Below are positions 24,927 to 33,000 of a DNA stretch of 37,473 bases, piece by piece; the first letter of the stretch is position 1; each line of letters begins with the position of its first letter. The stretch comes from CAZRZN01 sp964604565 (GTDB lineage Bacteria > Pseudomonadota > Alphaproteobacteria > Rhodobacterales > Rhodobacteraceae), in contig CAZRZN010000014.1 of the NCBI GenBank assembly GCA_964604565.1, positions 1 through 37,473 on the forward strand. The letters run 5' to 3'. Position numbers and translations under genes: made by a program. The notes under the pieces were generated by a model. The model was not told the origin of the DNA and ran no database searches. It saw only the letters and a list, made by a program, of their open reading frames with translations.

Positions 24927-26297
24927 TCAGTAGGAGTATTCCGAATAAATCCGGCTGAGATCCCCGTCCCAATCTCCTTGGTACCGCTCCAGAAGCTCAT
25001 CCGCCGGCACCTGCCCGCTTTCGACGCTTTCTTTCAGCGCGTTCAGGAAATGCGTCTCGTCCGGGACAAGACCACCGGCCCCCGGGAATGCCCGCGCCTT
25101 AAGGCCCGCCTCGGCGATGTCCACAACTTCGCGTGCGAGATCGTGCATCCGCACCGATCCTGCCTGCGCCTGAAGGCCCATCCTTGACGCTTCGATCCGC
25201 AACGTCTCACGCGTTTCGGCGTCCCAGCCCTTGACCAGATCCCATGCCGCGTCCAACGCTGTCTGGTCATAGACGAGGCCGACCCAAAGCGCGGGGAGCG
25301 CGCAGAGCCGCCGCCACGGGCCGCCATCGGCCCCGCGCATTTCGATGTATTTCTTGACCCGTGCTTCCGGGAAAACGGTTGTCAGATGATCCGCCCAGTC
25401 CGACAGCGTCGGCATTTCGCCCGGCAGCGCTGGCAGTTCGCCCTTGAGGAAATCGCGGAAGGACATGCCCAGCGCGTCGACGTAAACACCGTCGCGGTAG
25501 ACGAAATACATCGGCACATCGAGCGCGTATTGCACCCATGCCTCGAACCCGAACCCCTCTTCGAAGACAAAGGGCAACATCCCGGTGCGCGCGGCGTCCA
25601 GATCGCGCCAGATGCGCGAACGCCAGGATTTATGCCCGTTGGGCTTGCCCTCAAAGAACGGTGAATTGGCAAACAACGCCGTCGCCACCGGCTGCAACGC
25701 CAGCGCCACGCGCATCTTTTGCACCATGTCCGCCTCTGACGAAAAGTCGAGGTTGACCTGAACCGTGCAGGTCCGGCGCATCATGTCGCGGCCCATGGTG
25801 CCGACCTTGCCCATATAGGCATCCATCAGCTTGTAGCGGCCCTTGGGCATCAGGGGCATCTCTTCATGGGTCCAGACCGGGGCAGCGCCCAGCCCGATAA
25901 AGCCCACGCCGATCTCGTCGGCGATGTCCTTGACCTCGCGCAGGTGTTCATTCACCTCGTCGCAGGTCTGGTGGATGGTTTCCAGCGGAGCGCCCGACAG
26001 TTCCAGCGCGCCTCCCGGCTCCAGCGAGACATTGGCGCCGTCTTTTTCCAGCCCGATCAGGTGGCCGCCTTCGGTGATCGGGGCCCAGCCATGCCTGTCC
26101 CGAAGCCCCTCCAGCACGGCCCGGATAGATCGCGGTCCGTCGAAAGGCAGCGGTTCCAGCGTCTCCTTGACGTAGCCGAACTTCTCATGCTCGGTGCCGA
26201 TGCGCCAATCCTCGCGCGGCTTGCAGCCGGAGGCCATGTATTCTGCCAATTGGTCGTGGGACGTGATCGGCCCGCCGCCGGATTGAGGGATGGACAT
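24927..26297 (-). CDS. gshA: Glutamate-cysteine ligase (plant-type GshA)
   Basis: This 456-residue enzyme makes gamma-glutamylcysteine, the first step of glutathione synthesis. It is of the plant/alphaproteobacterial (GCS2-related) class: WRIGTEHEKFGYV near the start, then DGANVSLEPGGALELSGAPLETIHQTC, TCTVQVNLDFSSE, FANSPFFEGKPNG and KKYIEMRGADGGPW. The length fits the family. The ATG at 26297 follows CCGGAGAAAG. It lies 61 bases after the small membrane-protein gene on the same strand and may be read with it and rsmE. Confidence 0.95.
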   Translation of the reverse strand: MSIPQSGGGPITSHDQLAEYMASGCKPREDWRIGTEHEKFGYVKETLEPLPFDGPRSIRAVLEGLRDRHGWAPITEGGHLIGLEKDGANVSLEPGGALELSGAPLETIHQTCDEVNEHLREVKDIADEIGVGFIGLGAAPVWTHEEMPLMPKGRYKLMDAYMGKVGTMGRDMMRRTCTVQVNLDFSSEADMVQKMRVALALQPVATALFANSPFFEGKPNGHKSWRSRIWRDLDAARTGMLPFVFEEGFGFEAWVQYALDVPMYFVYRDGVYVDALGMSFRDFLKGELPALPGEMPTLSDWADHLTTVFPEARVKKYIEMRGADGGPWRRLCALPALWVGLVYDQTALDAAWDLVKGWDAETRETLRIEASRMGLQAQAGSVRMHDLAREVVDIAEAGLKARAFPGAGGLVPDETHFLNALKESVESGQVPADELLERYQGDWDGDLSRIYSEYSY

Positions 26298-26358
26298 GTC
26301 TTTCTCCGGATATGCTCGCCGCGATCAGACAACGTGTTGTCCCCAATCGACAGAAGTG

Positions 26359-26883
26359 TCAATGCAGGCGGCGCGCCGCCTCGCGCACAGATTCTGCGCG
26401 CCAGATGACAACAGGATGATCGGCGCCTTCCTGCATCTGGCGCAACATGTGTTCCGTTCGAATGCCCGGAAGCGTGGCAAAGACGTCGAACAATTGATCG
26501 GCCCCCTTCGCGTTCAGCGGGATGGCCAGAACCTGCTGCGCAGGCACCTGCAAGAGCCAACAGGCCGGATCGGACGTGTGATCCAGGCTCAGCGCCTTGA
26601 GCGCATCGAGATCTATGATCCCGCCGGACAGCGGACCGAAGTAACTGACGCGCCGTTCGACCACCTGCACGACGCCCGGACCGCTGCCGCCGATCCGGAA
26701 GCGGCCGCGCTGAACCCCGGTGACCACCAGCGCGATCCCGGCGGCCAGCACCACATAGCCGACCCAGTGCAGCAGCCCGCCGCCAGTGAAAAACCCCCAC
26801 CACGCGCCCAAGGCGCAGACGGCAAGGCCGATCAGGGCCTCTTGCCAGCGCCGTAGCGCGGCGGCTGCGGCCGGCCGGATCAT
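26359..26883 (-). CDS. Hypothetical membrane protein downstream of rsmE
   Basis: This 174-residue protein has two predicted membrane segments near residues 15-33 and 37-56 (ALIGLAVCALGAWWGFFTGG; WVGYVVLAAGIALVVTG). A soluble part follows, with VVQVVERRVSYFGPLSGGIIDLDALKALSL and WLLQVPAQQVLAIPLNAKGADQLFDVFATL. I do not recognise a characterised family. The ATG at 26883 overlaps the rsmE stop (ATGA), which supports this start over more upstream ones. Tight coupling to rsmE suggests co-expression only, not a shared role. Confidence 0.82.
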   Translation of the reverse strand: MIRPAAAAALRRWQEALIGLAVCALGAWWGFFTGGGLLHWVGYVVLAAGIALVVTGVQRGRFRIGGSGPGVVQVVERRVSYFGPLSGGIIDLDALKALSLDHTSDPACWLLQVPAQQVLAIPLNAKGADQLFDVFATLPGIRTEHMLRQMQEGADHPVVIWRAESVREAARRLH

Positions 26884-27614
26884 CGCCAATCCCCCAGGGT
26901 TGTCTGCCAGATCGTCAGCGCCGCCACCGCCGCGGTGTCGGCGCGCAGGATCCGCGGGCCAAGCGACACGGGATGGGCAAACGGCAGCCCACGCAGATGC
27001 CTGCGTTCCGCGTCGGAAAACCCGCCCTCCGGGCCTATCAGGATGGCCCATGGCGCCGGCTGTGGCACGGGTTCAAGCGTCAGCGACTCACCCACGCGGG
27101 CCTCATCGCAAAACATCAGGCGCCGCCCCTCCGGCCAGTCGGACAGAAGGCGATCCAGCCTTTGTAGGTCGGTCACCTCTGGCAAATAGGTGCCTCCGCA
27201 TTGCTCAGCGGCCTCACGGGCATGGGCCTGCAAGCGATCCTGCCGGATCCGGTCTGCATTCGTGAAAGCGGTCTGCACGGGCACGATCCGACGCGCACCC
27301 ATCTCCGCCGCCTTTTCCACGATGAAATCAGTGCGCGCCTTCTTGATCGGCGCAAAGCACAGCCAGAGGTCGGGCGGCAGCCGCAAGGGCGCCGTCTGGG
27401 CACGGCAGATCAGGGTTCCCGATTTCTTGCCGGCCTCCGTCACTTCGGCGCGCCATTCCCCGTCGCGCCCGTTGAACAGCGCAACCTCGGCGCCCAGACC
27501 CTGACGCATCACGCCAAAGAGATAATGCGCCTGCTCCCGCGACAGGGACAGCGGTTGTTCCTCCCCCAACGGGTGCTCTACAAAGAGGCGGATTTTCGGT
27601 GTCACCGGTGTCAT
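26880..27614 (-). CDS. rsmE: 16S rRNA (uracil-1498-N3)-methyltransferase RsmE
   Basis: This SPOUT-fold methyltransferase of about 244 residues modifies U1498 of 16S rRNA. The N-terminal RNA-binding part (KIRLFVEHPLG, HYLFGVMRQGLGAEVALFNG) and the knot with its SAM site (ILIGPEGGFSDAERR, LGPRILRADTAAVAAL) are clear. I take the ATG at 27614 (MTPVTPKIRLF) as start; 27626 is possible. Neither has a good ribosome-binding site. The ubiA start on the other strand lies at 27627, so the promoters of the two genes must overlap the other's coding region. Confidence 0.9.
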   Translation of the reverse strand: MTPVTPKIRLFVEHPLGEEQPLSLSREQAHYLFGVMRQGLGAEVALFNGRDGEWRAEVTEAGKKSGTLICRAQTAPLRLPPDLWLCFAPIKKARTDFIVEKAAEMGARRIVPVQTAFTNADRIRQDRLQAHAREAAEQCGGTYLPEVTDLQRLDRLLSDWPEGRRLMFCDEARVGESLTLEPVPQPAPWAILIGPEGGFSDAERRHLRGLPFAHPVSLGPRILRADTAAVAALTIWQTTLGDWR

Positions 27615-27626
27615 GAGGGGGACCAT

Positions 27627-28592
27627 ATGTCCGGCACGCAAGAGAAACCAGAGGCCGAAGGACAGGTCTCCGACGCGGTGCAGGGCAATTGGGTCGACCG
27701 CCATGCCCCACGGGCCATGCGCCCCTACCTTCGGTTGAGCCGCGCAGACCGGCCCATCGGAACATGGCTGCTGCTGCTACCCTGCTGGTGGGGCTTGCTA
27801 CTGTCCATGGTGAACGACGGGCAGGCGCGCTGGATGGATCTGTGGATCTTTGCCGGATGCGGCCTTGGCGCCGTTCTCATGCGCGGCGCCGGCTGCACAT
27901 GGAACGACATCACCGACCGCGATATCGACGGGTCTGTGGCGCGCACCGCGTCGCGGCCGATTCCATCGGGGCAGGTGAGCACGAGACAGGCGCTGGTCTG
28001 GGCCGCGGCGCAATCTCTCACGGCGTTCCTGATTCTCATCACCTTTCCGCCAGCGGCCATCGCGTTGGGGGTGATCGCGCTGTTGCCAGTGGCCGTCTAT
28101 CCTTTTGCCAAAAGGTTCACATGGTGGCCGCAGATCTTTTTGGGGATTGCCTTCAACTGGGGCGCCCTGCTGGCCTGGACGGCGCATTCGGGTCGGCTGG
28201 AATGGCCGGCCGTGGCGCTGTATCTGTCGGGAATGGCGTGGACCCTGTTCTATGACACGATCTACGCCCATCAGGACAAGGAAGACGACGCCCTGATCGG
28301 CGTGAAATCCACCGCCCGCCTGTTTGACCAGAACACGCCACGCTGGCTGACCCGCTTCCTGATCGCCTCCGTGGCGCTGATGGGGCTGGCGATCATCATG
28401 GCCGCGCCCGAGGGCGAGATCATGGCACTGATCGTTCTGATCATCGGACCGTGGGCGATGGGCTGGCACATGGTGTGGCAGATGCGGCGACTGAAGCTGG
28501 ACGACAACGACCGCCTTCTCAGCCTGTTCCGGTCGAATCGCGACGCCGGCCTGCTGCCCGTGCTGTTTTTCGCCGTCGCCCTTATCGTCTGA
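27627..28592 (+). CDS. ubiA: 4-hydroxybenzoate polyprenyltransferase UbiA
   Basis: This 321-residue inner-membrane prenyltransferase attaches the polyprenyl tail to 4-hydroxybenzoate in ubiquinone synthesis. The first Asp-rich motif is NDITDRDIDGSVARTASRP (93-111) and the second is YDTIYAHQDKEDD. Seven to nine membrane segments are evident. The ATG at 27627 is preceded by GAGGGGGACC. Its upstream control sequences lie within or at the start of rsmE. Confidence 0.94.
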   Translation: MSGTQEKPEAEGQVSDAVQGNWVDRHAPRAMRPYLRLSRADRPIGTWLLLLPCWWGLLLSMVNDGQARWMDLWIFAGCGLGAVLMRGAGCTWNDITDRDIDGSVARTASRPIPSGQVSTRQALVWAAAQSLTAFLILITFPPAAIALGVIALLPVAVYPFAKRFTWWPQIFLGIAFNWGALLAWTAHSGRLEWPAVALYLSGMAWTLFYDTIYAHQDKEDDALIGVKSTARLFDQNTPRWLTRFLIASVALMGLAIIMAAPEGEIMALIVLIIGPWAMGWHMVWQMRRLKLDDNDRLLSLFRSNRDAGLLPVLFFAVALIV

Positions 28593-28652
28593 TTGCACCG
28601 AACACGCAGCTTGCGTATCACGACCTCAAAAAACCAAGGAAAACATGCGCCC

Positions 28653-30590
28653 ATGCGCCTCTCCTCGATTTTTGTCATTGGCAGCACTTTTGTCGCAGCG
28701 GGCGGGCTGAGCCTGCTTACGGCGTATTTTTCGGTTCAGACCATCGAACGCGCCTCGGAAACCGGGGTCCTGAACGCCCTCGACAGCGAAGGCCTGACCT
28801 GGGCGGAAGTGGACACCAACGGGTTGCAGGTATTCCTGTTCGGAACCGCGCCGGACGAGGCCACGCGATTTCAGGCGCTGAGCGCTGCGGGCACAGTGGT
28901 CGACGCCAGCCGCGTGATTGACCAGATGCTTGTCGAAGAGCCCGAGCAACTGGATCCGCCGCGCTTTTCGGTCGAGATCCTGCGCAACGATGCCGGGATC
29001 TCGGTGATCGGGCTGGTTCCCGCCACCACCGACCGGGACGCGCTCTTGGACAGCTTGCGGAACATGGCGGACGCCGGAGAGGTAACCGATCTTCTCGAAA
29101 CCGCCGATTTTCCAACCCCGGACGGCTGGGACGCCTCCTTGCGCTACGCCGCGGACGCCCTGCGGGAATTGCCGCGTTCCAAGATCTCTGTCGCGGCGGA
29201 TCGCGTCTCCATCAAGGCAATGACCGACAGCGCCGAAGCGCGCGCCCGTCTGGAAGCCGCCCTCTCACGTCGCAAGCCCGACGGCCTGCGCCTCTTGCTC
29301 GATCTGTCTGCGCCACGGCCCGTTATCTCTCCGTTCACGTTGCGCTTTCAGATTGACGGCGATGGCGCGCGCTTCGACGCCTGTTCAGCCGATACGGAGG
29401 CTGCGCGCGACCGCATCCTGCGCGCCGCCGGCGACGCAGGTCTTGATGGCAAGGCCCGCTGCACGCTCGGCCTTGGCGTGCCATCGGGCAGCTGGGCGGA
29501 GGCGGCGGAGGTCGCGATCGGAAAACTGGCCGAACTGGGGGGCGGCACGCTGACCTTTTCGAACGCCGATGTGTCGCTCGTGGCGCAGGAAGGCACCAAT
29601 CAGGCAAGGTTCGACCGCATCGTCGGCGAATTGGAGGCCGGCTTGCCCGACCTGTTTTCGCTGAGTGCCGAACTGCCGAAACCGCCGGACGCCAACGCCG
29701 AGGGAACGCCGGATTTCATTGCCACCCTCAGTCCCGAGGGCGACGTGCAACTGCGCGGGCGGCTGGCCTCCGACATCGCGCGCACCACCGCGGACAGTTA
29801 TGCCAAGGCGCGCTTTGGGTCGGAGGCGGTCTATACCGCGGCACGCGTGACCGAGGGGCTGCCTGCAGACTGGTCGACCCGCACGCTGGCCGGGCTGGAA
29901 GCCCTGTCGATGCTGAGCCATGGCGCCGTCACCGTGACCCCGGACAATGTCACGGTCACCGGCAAGACCGGCAACGTCGAGGCCAGCGCGCAAATCGCCA
30001 GCCTGCTGGTGACAAAGCTGGGGGAAAGCGCCGCCTTTGACGTCGATGTCGAGTATCTGGAGGCGCTGGACCCGATCGCAGGGCTTCCCACGCCCGAGGA
30101 ATGCGAGGCGCGAATCGTCAACATCATCGGCAGCCGCAAGATCAACTTTGAGCCCGGTGCGGCCACGCTGGACGCCTCTGCCAAGGACATCATGGATGAA
30201 TTGGCCGACCTGCTGAAGCAATGCGGCGACATTCCTCTGGAAATCGGTGGGCATACCGACAGTCAGGGCCGCGAAATCATGAACGAGGAATTGAGCCGCG
30301 ACCGCGCACAATCGGTTCTTGATGCGCTGCGCGCCCGGCGCGTGCCGACACGCTCCTACACGGTCAAAGGTTATGGCGAGACGCTGCCCATCGCGGACAA
30401 TGCCACCGAGGAGGGCCGCGAAGCCAACCGCAGGATCGAATTCAAGCTCTTGCCACCGCCGTCCGAAGAAGGCGAAGAAGGGGCAGACCCTGCCGATTCG
30501 GATCCGGACGCAGCGGACGCGGGAGATCCCGAAACGCAGGATCCGGATGTGGACAACGCGCCACCGGCCGAGGAGACTGGCGATGAATAG
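28653..30590 (+). CDS. OmpA family protein with BON-like domains
   Basis: This 645-residue envelope protein begins with an N-terminal signal or membrane anchor (residues 5-27, IFVIGSTFVAAGGLSLLTAY). BON-like alpha/beta repeats follow (for example GLTWAEVDTNGLQVFLFG near 45 and GAVTVTPDNVTVTGKTG near 425-445). An OmpA-type peptidoglycan-binding domain lies at about 490-600 (INFEPGAATLDASA, IEIGGHTDSQGR-like, NRRIEF). The tail of about 40 residues is strongly acidic (Asp/Glu/Pro). I infer a wall-tethered inner-membrane or periplasmic protein. The ribosome-binding site AAGGA is 13 bases from the chosen ATG; a closer ATG at 28645 is out of frame. The stop overlaps the next gene by 8 bases. Confidence 0.9.
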   Translation: MRLSSIFVIGSTFVAAGGLSLLTAYFSVQTIERASETGVLNALDSEGLTWAEVDTNGLQVFLFGTAPDEATRFQALSAAGTVVDASRVIDQMLVEEPEQLDPPRFSVEILRNDAGISVIGLVPATTDRDALLDSLRNMADAGEVTDLLETADFPTPDGWDASLRYAADALRELPRSKISVAADRVSIKAMTDSAEARARLEAALSRRKPDGLRLLLDLSAPRPVISPFTLRFQIDGDGARFDACSADTEAARDRILRAAGDAGLDGKARCTLGLGVPSGSWAEAAEVAIGKLAELGGGTLTFSNADVSLVAQEGTNQARFDRIVGELEAGLPDLFSLSAELPKPPDANAEGTPDFIATLSPEGDVQLRGRLASDIARTTADSYAKARFGSEAVYTAARVTEGLPADWSTRTLAGLEALSMLSHGAVTVTPDNVTVTGKTGNVEASAQIASLLVTKLGESAAFDVDVEYLEALDPIAGLPTPEECEARIVNIIGSRKINFEPGAATLDASAKDIMDELADLLKQCGDIPLEIGGHTDSQGREIMNEELSRDRAQSVLDALRARRVPTRSYTVKGYGETLPIADNATEEGREANRRIEFKLLPPPSEEGEEGADPADSDPDAADAGDPETQDPDVDNAPPAEETGDE

Positions 30591-30909
30591 AGGCGAATTC
30601 ATCATGGCGACCGCGATCATCCTTTTCGTGGCCTTTGCACTTGGCTGGTTTGCCCATTGGGTGATCCATCGTTTCAAACGCGTCAGCCAGGCAGATATGG
30701 ACCAGCTGGAGCGTATGAGCCAGGAACTCCACGAGGCCGAGGAAACCCGCGACCAGGCAATCACCTACCTCCAGCAACGGGAAGCCGACCTGACCAACCA
30801 GTTGGCCCAGACGGAGGCAGAATTGTCGGCTGCGATGGACGGTCTGCGCGAGGCCCGCCAGGAAGCGGAAGAAATGCGTAGCTACGTCGAGCGCATGAAC
30901 CAAGCGTAA
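30583..30909 (+). CDS. Small membrane-anchored coiled-coil protein
   Basis: This 108-residue protein has one N-terminal membrane helix (residues 8-25, MATAIILFVAFALGWFAHWV) and a long heptad-rich helix (about 35-105, Glu/Gln/Ala-rich, no prolines). The ATG at 30583 sits within ATGAATAG, so it overlaps the OmpA-protein stop by 8 bases and is translationally coupled. The function is unknown; it is probably a partner of the upstream OmpA-family protein at the inner membrane. Confidence 0.85.
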   Translation: MNRGEFIMATAIILFVAFALGWFAHWVIHRFKRVSQADMDQLERMSQELHEAEETRDQAITYLQQREADLTNQLAQTEAELSAAMDGLREARQEAEEMRSYVERMNQA

Positions 30910-30980
30910 CGCCGGTTCTGTCTGAGACCATCTGATCGGCGGGCCATGATCCAATGTTCCATGCCCGGCAGGGTCCGTCC

Positions 30981-31041
30981 AAGGGGGCGCTGCCCCCTCG
31001 GCCCTTGGCCTCACCCCCGGGATATTTGAGGCCCGAAGAAG
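30981..31041. repeat. Intergenic hairpin repeat, copy 2
   Basis: This has the same ordered modules as the copy at 18974-19035: AAGGGGGCGCTGCCCCC, a GGC...GCC hairpin, TCACCCCCGGGATATTT and GAAGAAG. It lies in the 289-base gap after the coiled-coil gene. Confidence 0.75.
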
Positions 31042-31198
31042 CGCCTTCGATTTCGTTCTTCGTGTTTCGGGCAAATCCGGTTTTTCGGAATGTTTGCCTG
31101 GCGCGGCGAAGGCGCGCGGCCGCCGGGTGGAAGGTCTTTTCCGCGGGGTCGCTTTGTGGGATGAGCAGCGCAGATCAACCGGCCAAGGACCCGCGCTC

Positions 31199-32071
31199 AT
31201 GACCCAGATCATCACCACCCTTTCCGAGATTTCAGACCGCTACGATGCGCTTTTTGTCGATCTGTGGGGCTGCGTGCACGATGGCGTGACCGCCATTCCA
31301 TCCGCTGTCGCTGCCCTGCAGGACTATCGCCAGCGCGGCGGAGCGGTGATCCTTGTGACCAATGCCCCGCGCTCCCGACAGGAAGTGGCAAAACAACTGG
31401 ATCGCTTCGATGTGCCGAAGGATGCCTGGGACGACATCGCCACATCGGGCGACAGCGCTCGCACGGCCATGTTCACCGGTGCTGTCGGAGAGAAAGTCTG
31501 GTTCATGGGGCAGGACTTCGATCTGACCTTTTTCCAGCCGCCCGATGTCCTCGAATCGCCGGTTAAGATCACTCGCGTCGCTCTGGACGAGGCAGAAGGT
31601 ATCGTCTGCTGCGGGCCTTTCGATCCGCACGCCGATCCTGCGATCAACCGGCCGGAATTTCTGCTGGCCAAGCAAAAGGGGCTCAAACTGCTTTGCGCCA
31701 ATCCCGACATCGTCGTGGACCGCGGTGAGCGGCGAGAATGGTGCGCGGGCGCGCTGGCGCAGCTTTACTCCGAGATGGGCGGCGAAAGCCTTTATTTCGG
31801 TAAACCCCATCCGCCGATCTACGATCTCGCCCGGCGACGGTTGGCACATTGTCGTCCCGGCGTGACCGATGGCGCCATCCTTGCCATCGGGGACGGCCCG
31901 CATACCGACATAGACGGCGCCATGGGAGAGGATCTGGATTCTCTCTTCATCACCGGGGGATTGGCGCGGGCAGAGACTGGCACCGGCCAGCAACCGGATC
32001 CCGACGCGCTGCGCGCCTTCGTCGAAAAAGAAATGATCAATCCCAGCTTTTCGATGGGAACGTTGCGCTAG
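31199..32071 (+). CDS. HAD superfamily hydrolase, subfamily IIA (TIGR01459-like)
   Basis: This 290-residue cytoplasmic protein is of the NagD-type HAD-IIA group. Motif I is ALFVDLWGCVHDG with the nucleophile Asp21, motif II is ILVTNAPRS, and the late motifs are FGKPHPPIY (Lys) and AIGDGPHTDIDGA (metal-binding Asp). The usual second Asp of DxD is Trp23, which I recall as normal for this subfamily but which removes the standard general acid. The ATG at 31199 follows AAGGACC. The substrate is unknown. It precedes the MaoC gene by 104 bases. Confidence 0.9.
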   Translation: MTQIITTLSEISDRYDALFVDLWGCVHDGVTAIPSAVAALQDYRQRGGAVILVTNAPRSRQEVAKQLDRFDVPKDAWDDIATSGDSARTAMFTGAVGEKVWFMGQDFDLTFFQPPDVLESPVKITRVALDEAEGIVCCGPFDPHADPAINRPEFLLAKQKGLKLLCANPDIVVDRGERREWCAGALAQLYSEMGGESLYFGKPHPPIYDLARRRLAHCRPGVTDGAILAIGDGPHTDIDGAMGEDLDSLFITGGLARAETGTGQQPDPDALRAFVEKEMINPSFSMGTLR

Positions 32072-32083
32072 GTCAGATTTCCC

Positions 32084-32112
32084 TTGTCTTGCATGGCATC
32101 CAAAAGTAATAA
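32084..32112 (+). promoter_or_regulatory. Possible promoter of the MaoC gene
   Basis: TTGTCT (32084-32089) and TAATAA (32107-32112) are 17 bases apart in an AT-rich gap. The match to consensus is modest. The dyad at 32112-32159 would begin at its -10 box. Confidence 0.35.
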
Positions 32113-32159
32113 AGTTGCGAAATACGCGCAATAATTGCGCACTTGTTACCTCGCAACTT
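32112..32159. promoter_or_regulatory. Nested dyad before the MaoC gene, candidate operator or leader hairpin
   Basis: A perfect 15-bp palindrome GCGCAATAATTGCGC (32126-32140) lies inside a second perfect inverted repeat, AAGTTGCGA (32112-32120) / TCGCAACTT (32151-32159). Both are seen directly. The right arm ends 16 bases before the MaoC start. Confidence 0.65.
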
Positions 32160-32175
32160 GCACATGGAGGATCCG

Positions 32176-32619
32176 ATGTTGGATAATCTGCCGCGCGGCA
32201 CAATCTGCATCGAAGATATCGAGATGGGGATGACCCGGCACTTGCGAAAACAGGTGACGGATCAGGATATCGAGATGTTCGCGCAGATCTCGACGGATCG
32301 GAACCCGGTTCATCTGGATGACGATTACGCTCAGGATACGATCTTTGAGGGGCGCATCGCGCATGGGATGCTGACGGCGGGGTTGATCTCTGCCGTGATA
32401 GGCGAACAGCTTCCTGGCCACGGGACTGTCTACTTGGGCCAGACGCTGAGGTTTCTGGCGCCAGTGCGCCCCGGCGACATGGTCTACGCCGAGGTCAAGG
32501 TGGTCGACATCGATATTGCGAAGCGACGCGTGACCCTTGAATGCCATTGCGCGGTCGACAACAAGAAGGTGCTGGTCGGCGAGGCCAAGGTTCTCGCCCC
32601 ATCGAGAAAGTTCGACTAG
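32176..32619 (+). CDS. MaoC family dehydratase ((R)-specific enoyl-CoA hydratase-like)
   Basis: This 147-residue single hot-dog domain protein has the hydratase motif with catalytic Asp41 and His46 in STDRNPVHLDDDYA, followed by EGRIAHGMLTAGLIS. Such enzymes add water to trans-2-enoyl-CoA and in PhaJ-like cases feed (R)-3-hydroxyacyl-CoA to PHA synthase. The ATG at 32176 is chosen because GGAGG lies exactly five bases upstream; the ATG at 32164 overlaps that site. A PHA link is possible given the phasin in the window, but the gene is 30 kb away and the substrate is unknown. Confidence 0.91.
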   Translation: MLDNLPRGTICIEDIEMGMTRHLRKQVTDQDIEMFAQISTDRNPVHLDDDYAQDTIFEGRIAHGMLTAGLISAVIGEQLPGHGTVYLGQTLRFLAPVRPGDMVYAEVKVVDIDIAKRRVTLECHCAVDNKKVLVGEAKVLAPSRKFD

Positions 32620-33000
32620 GGCAACCCGTCCTGAAACCGAAGCGTCAGTTGACGTCAAGGCGGGGCCACCGCTGGGTGTAAAACCAAGGCCCCGGGAGGA
32701 GGCGCGCTCAAATTCGTTATTTTCGACGCGTTCGGAAGTATGCGTCAGAAACCCGGGTCGTCGCTGGTCTTCCTTGAACTGGAGAACAAGAGCCGTCAAT
32801 GCCTAACGTTCACGTCGAGACCCCTCAGCATGCGTGCTCGCGGGTCCCCCGGAAGGTTCGGATGCATTTCACGCCTCAATCCGCCTGACGTATCGGCAAC
32901 GCGAAGCAAATACTCGGGTGTCCACCCGTGCCCCCTGATCTTGATGGCTCAAGGGACGGTGGGTGGGGCGACGCCGAAGGCGAGCGTCACGCACCGTCTC
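32620..33000. other. Convergent intergenic region with a cruciform-like hairpin
   Basis: There is no recognisable gene. At 32955-32998 an inverted repeat GACGGTG/CACCGTC encloses a second stem GACGC/GCGTC and an alternative GCC-GAA-GGC stem, just beyond the stop of the leftward oxidoreductase gene. This may be its terminator or another interspersed repeat. A palindrome TTGACGTCAA lies at 32649-32658. Confidence 0.5.

Noticed and set aside
28645..28660. ATG at 28645 as the start of the OmpA-family gene
   Set aside because: It is better spaced from the ribosome-binding site but is out of frame with the protein; the in-frame ATG at 28653 gives the expected signal sequence.
29385..30764. 459-codon open frame on the minus strand
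   Set aside because: It is antisense to the OmpA-family gene and shows no family signature.
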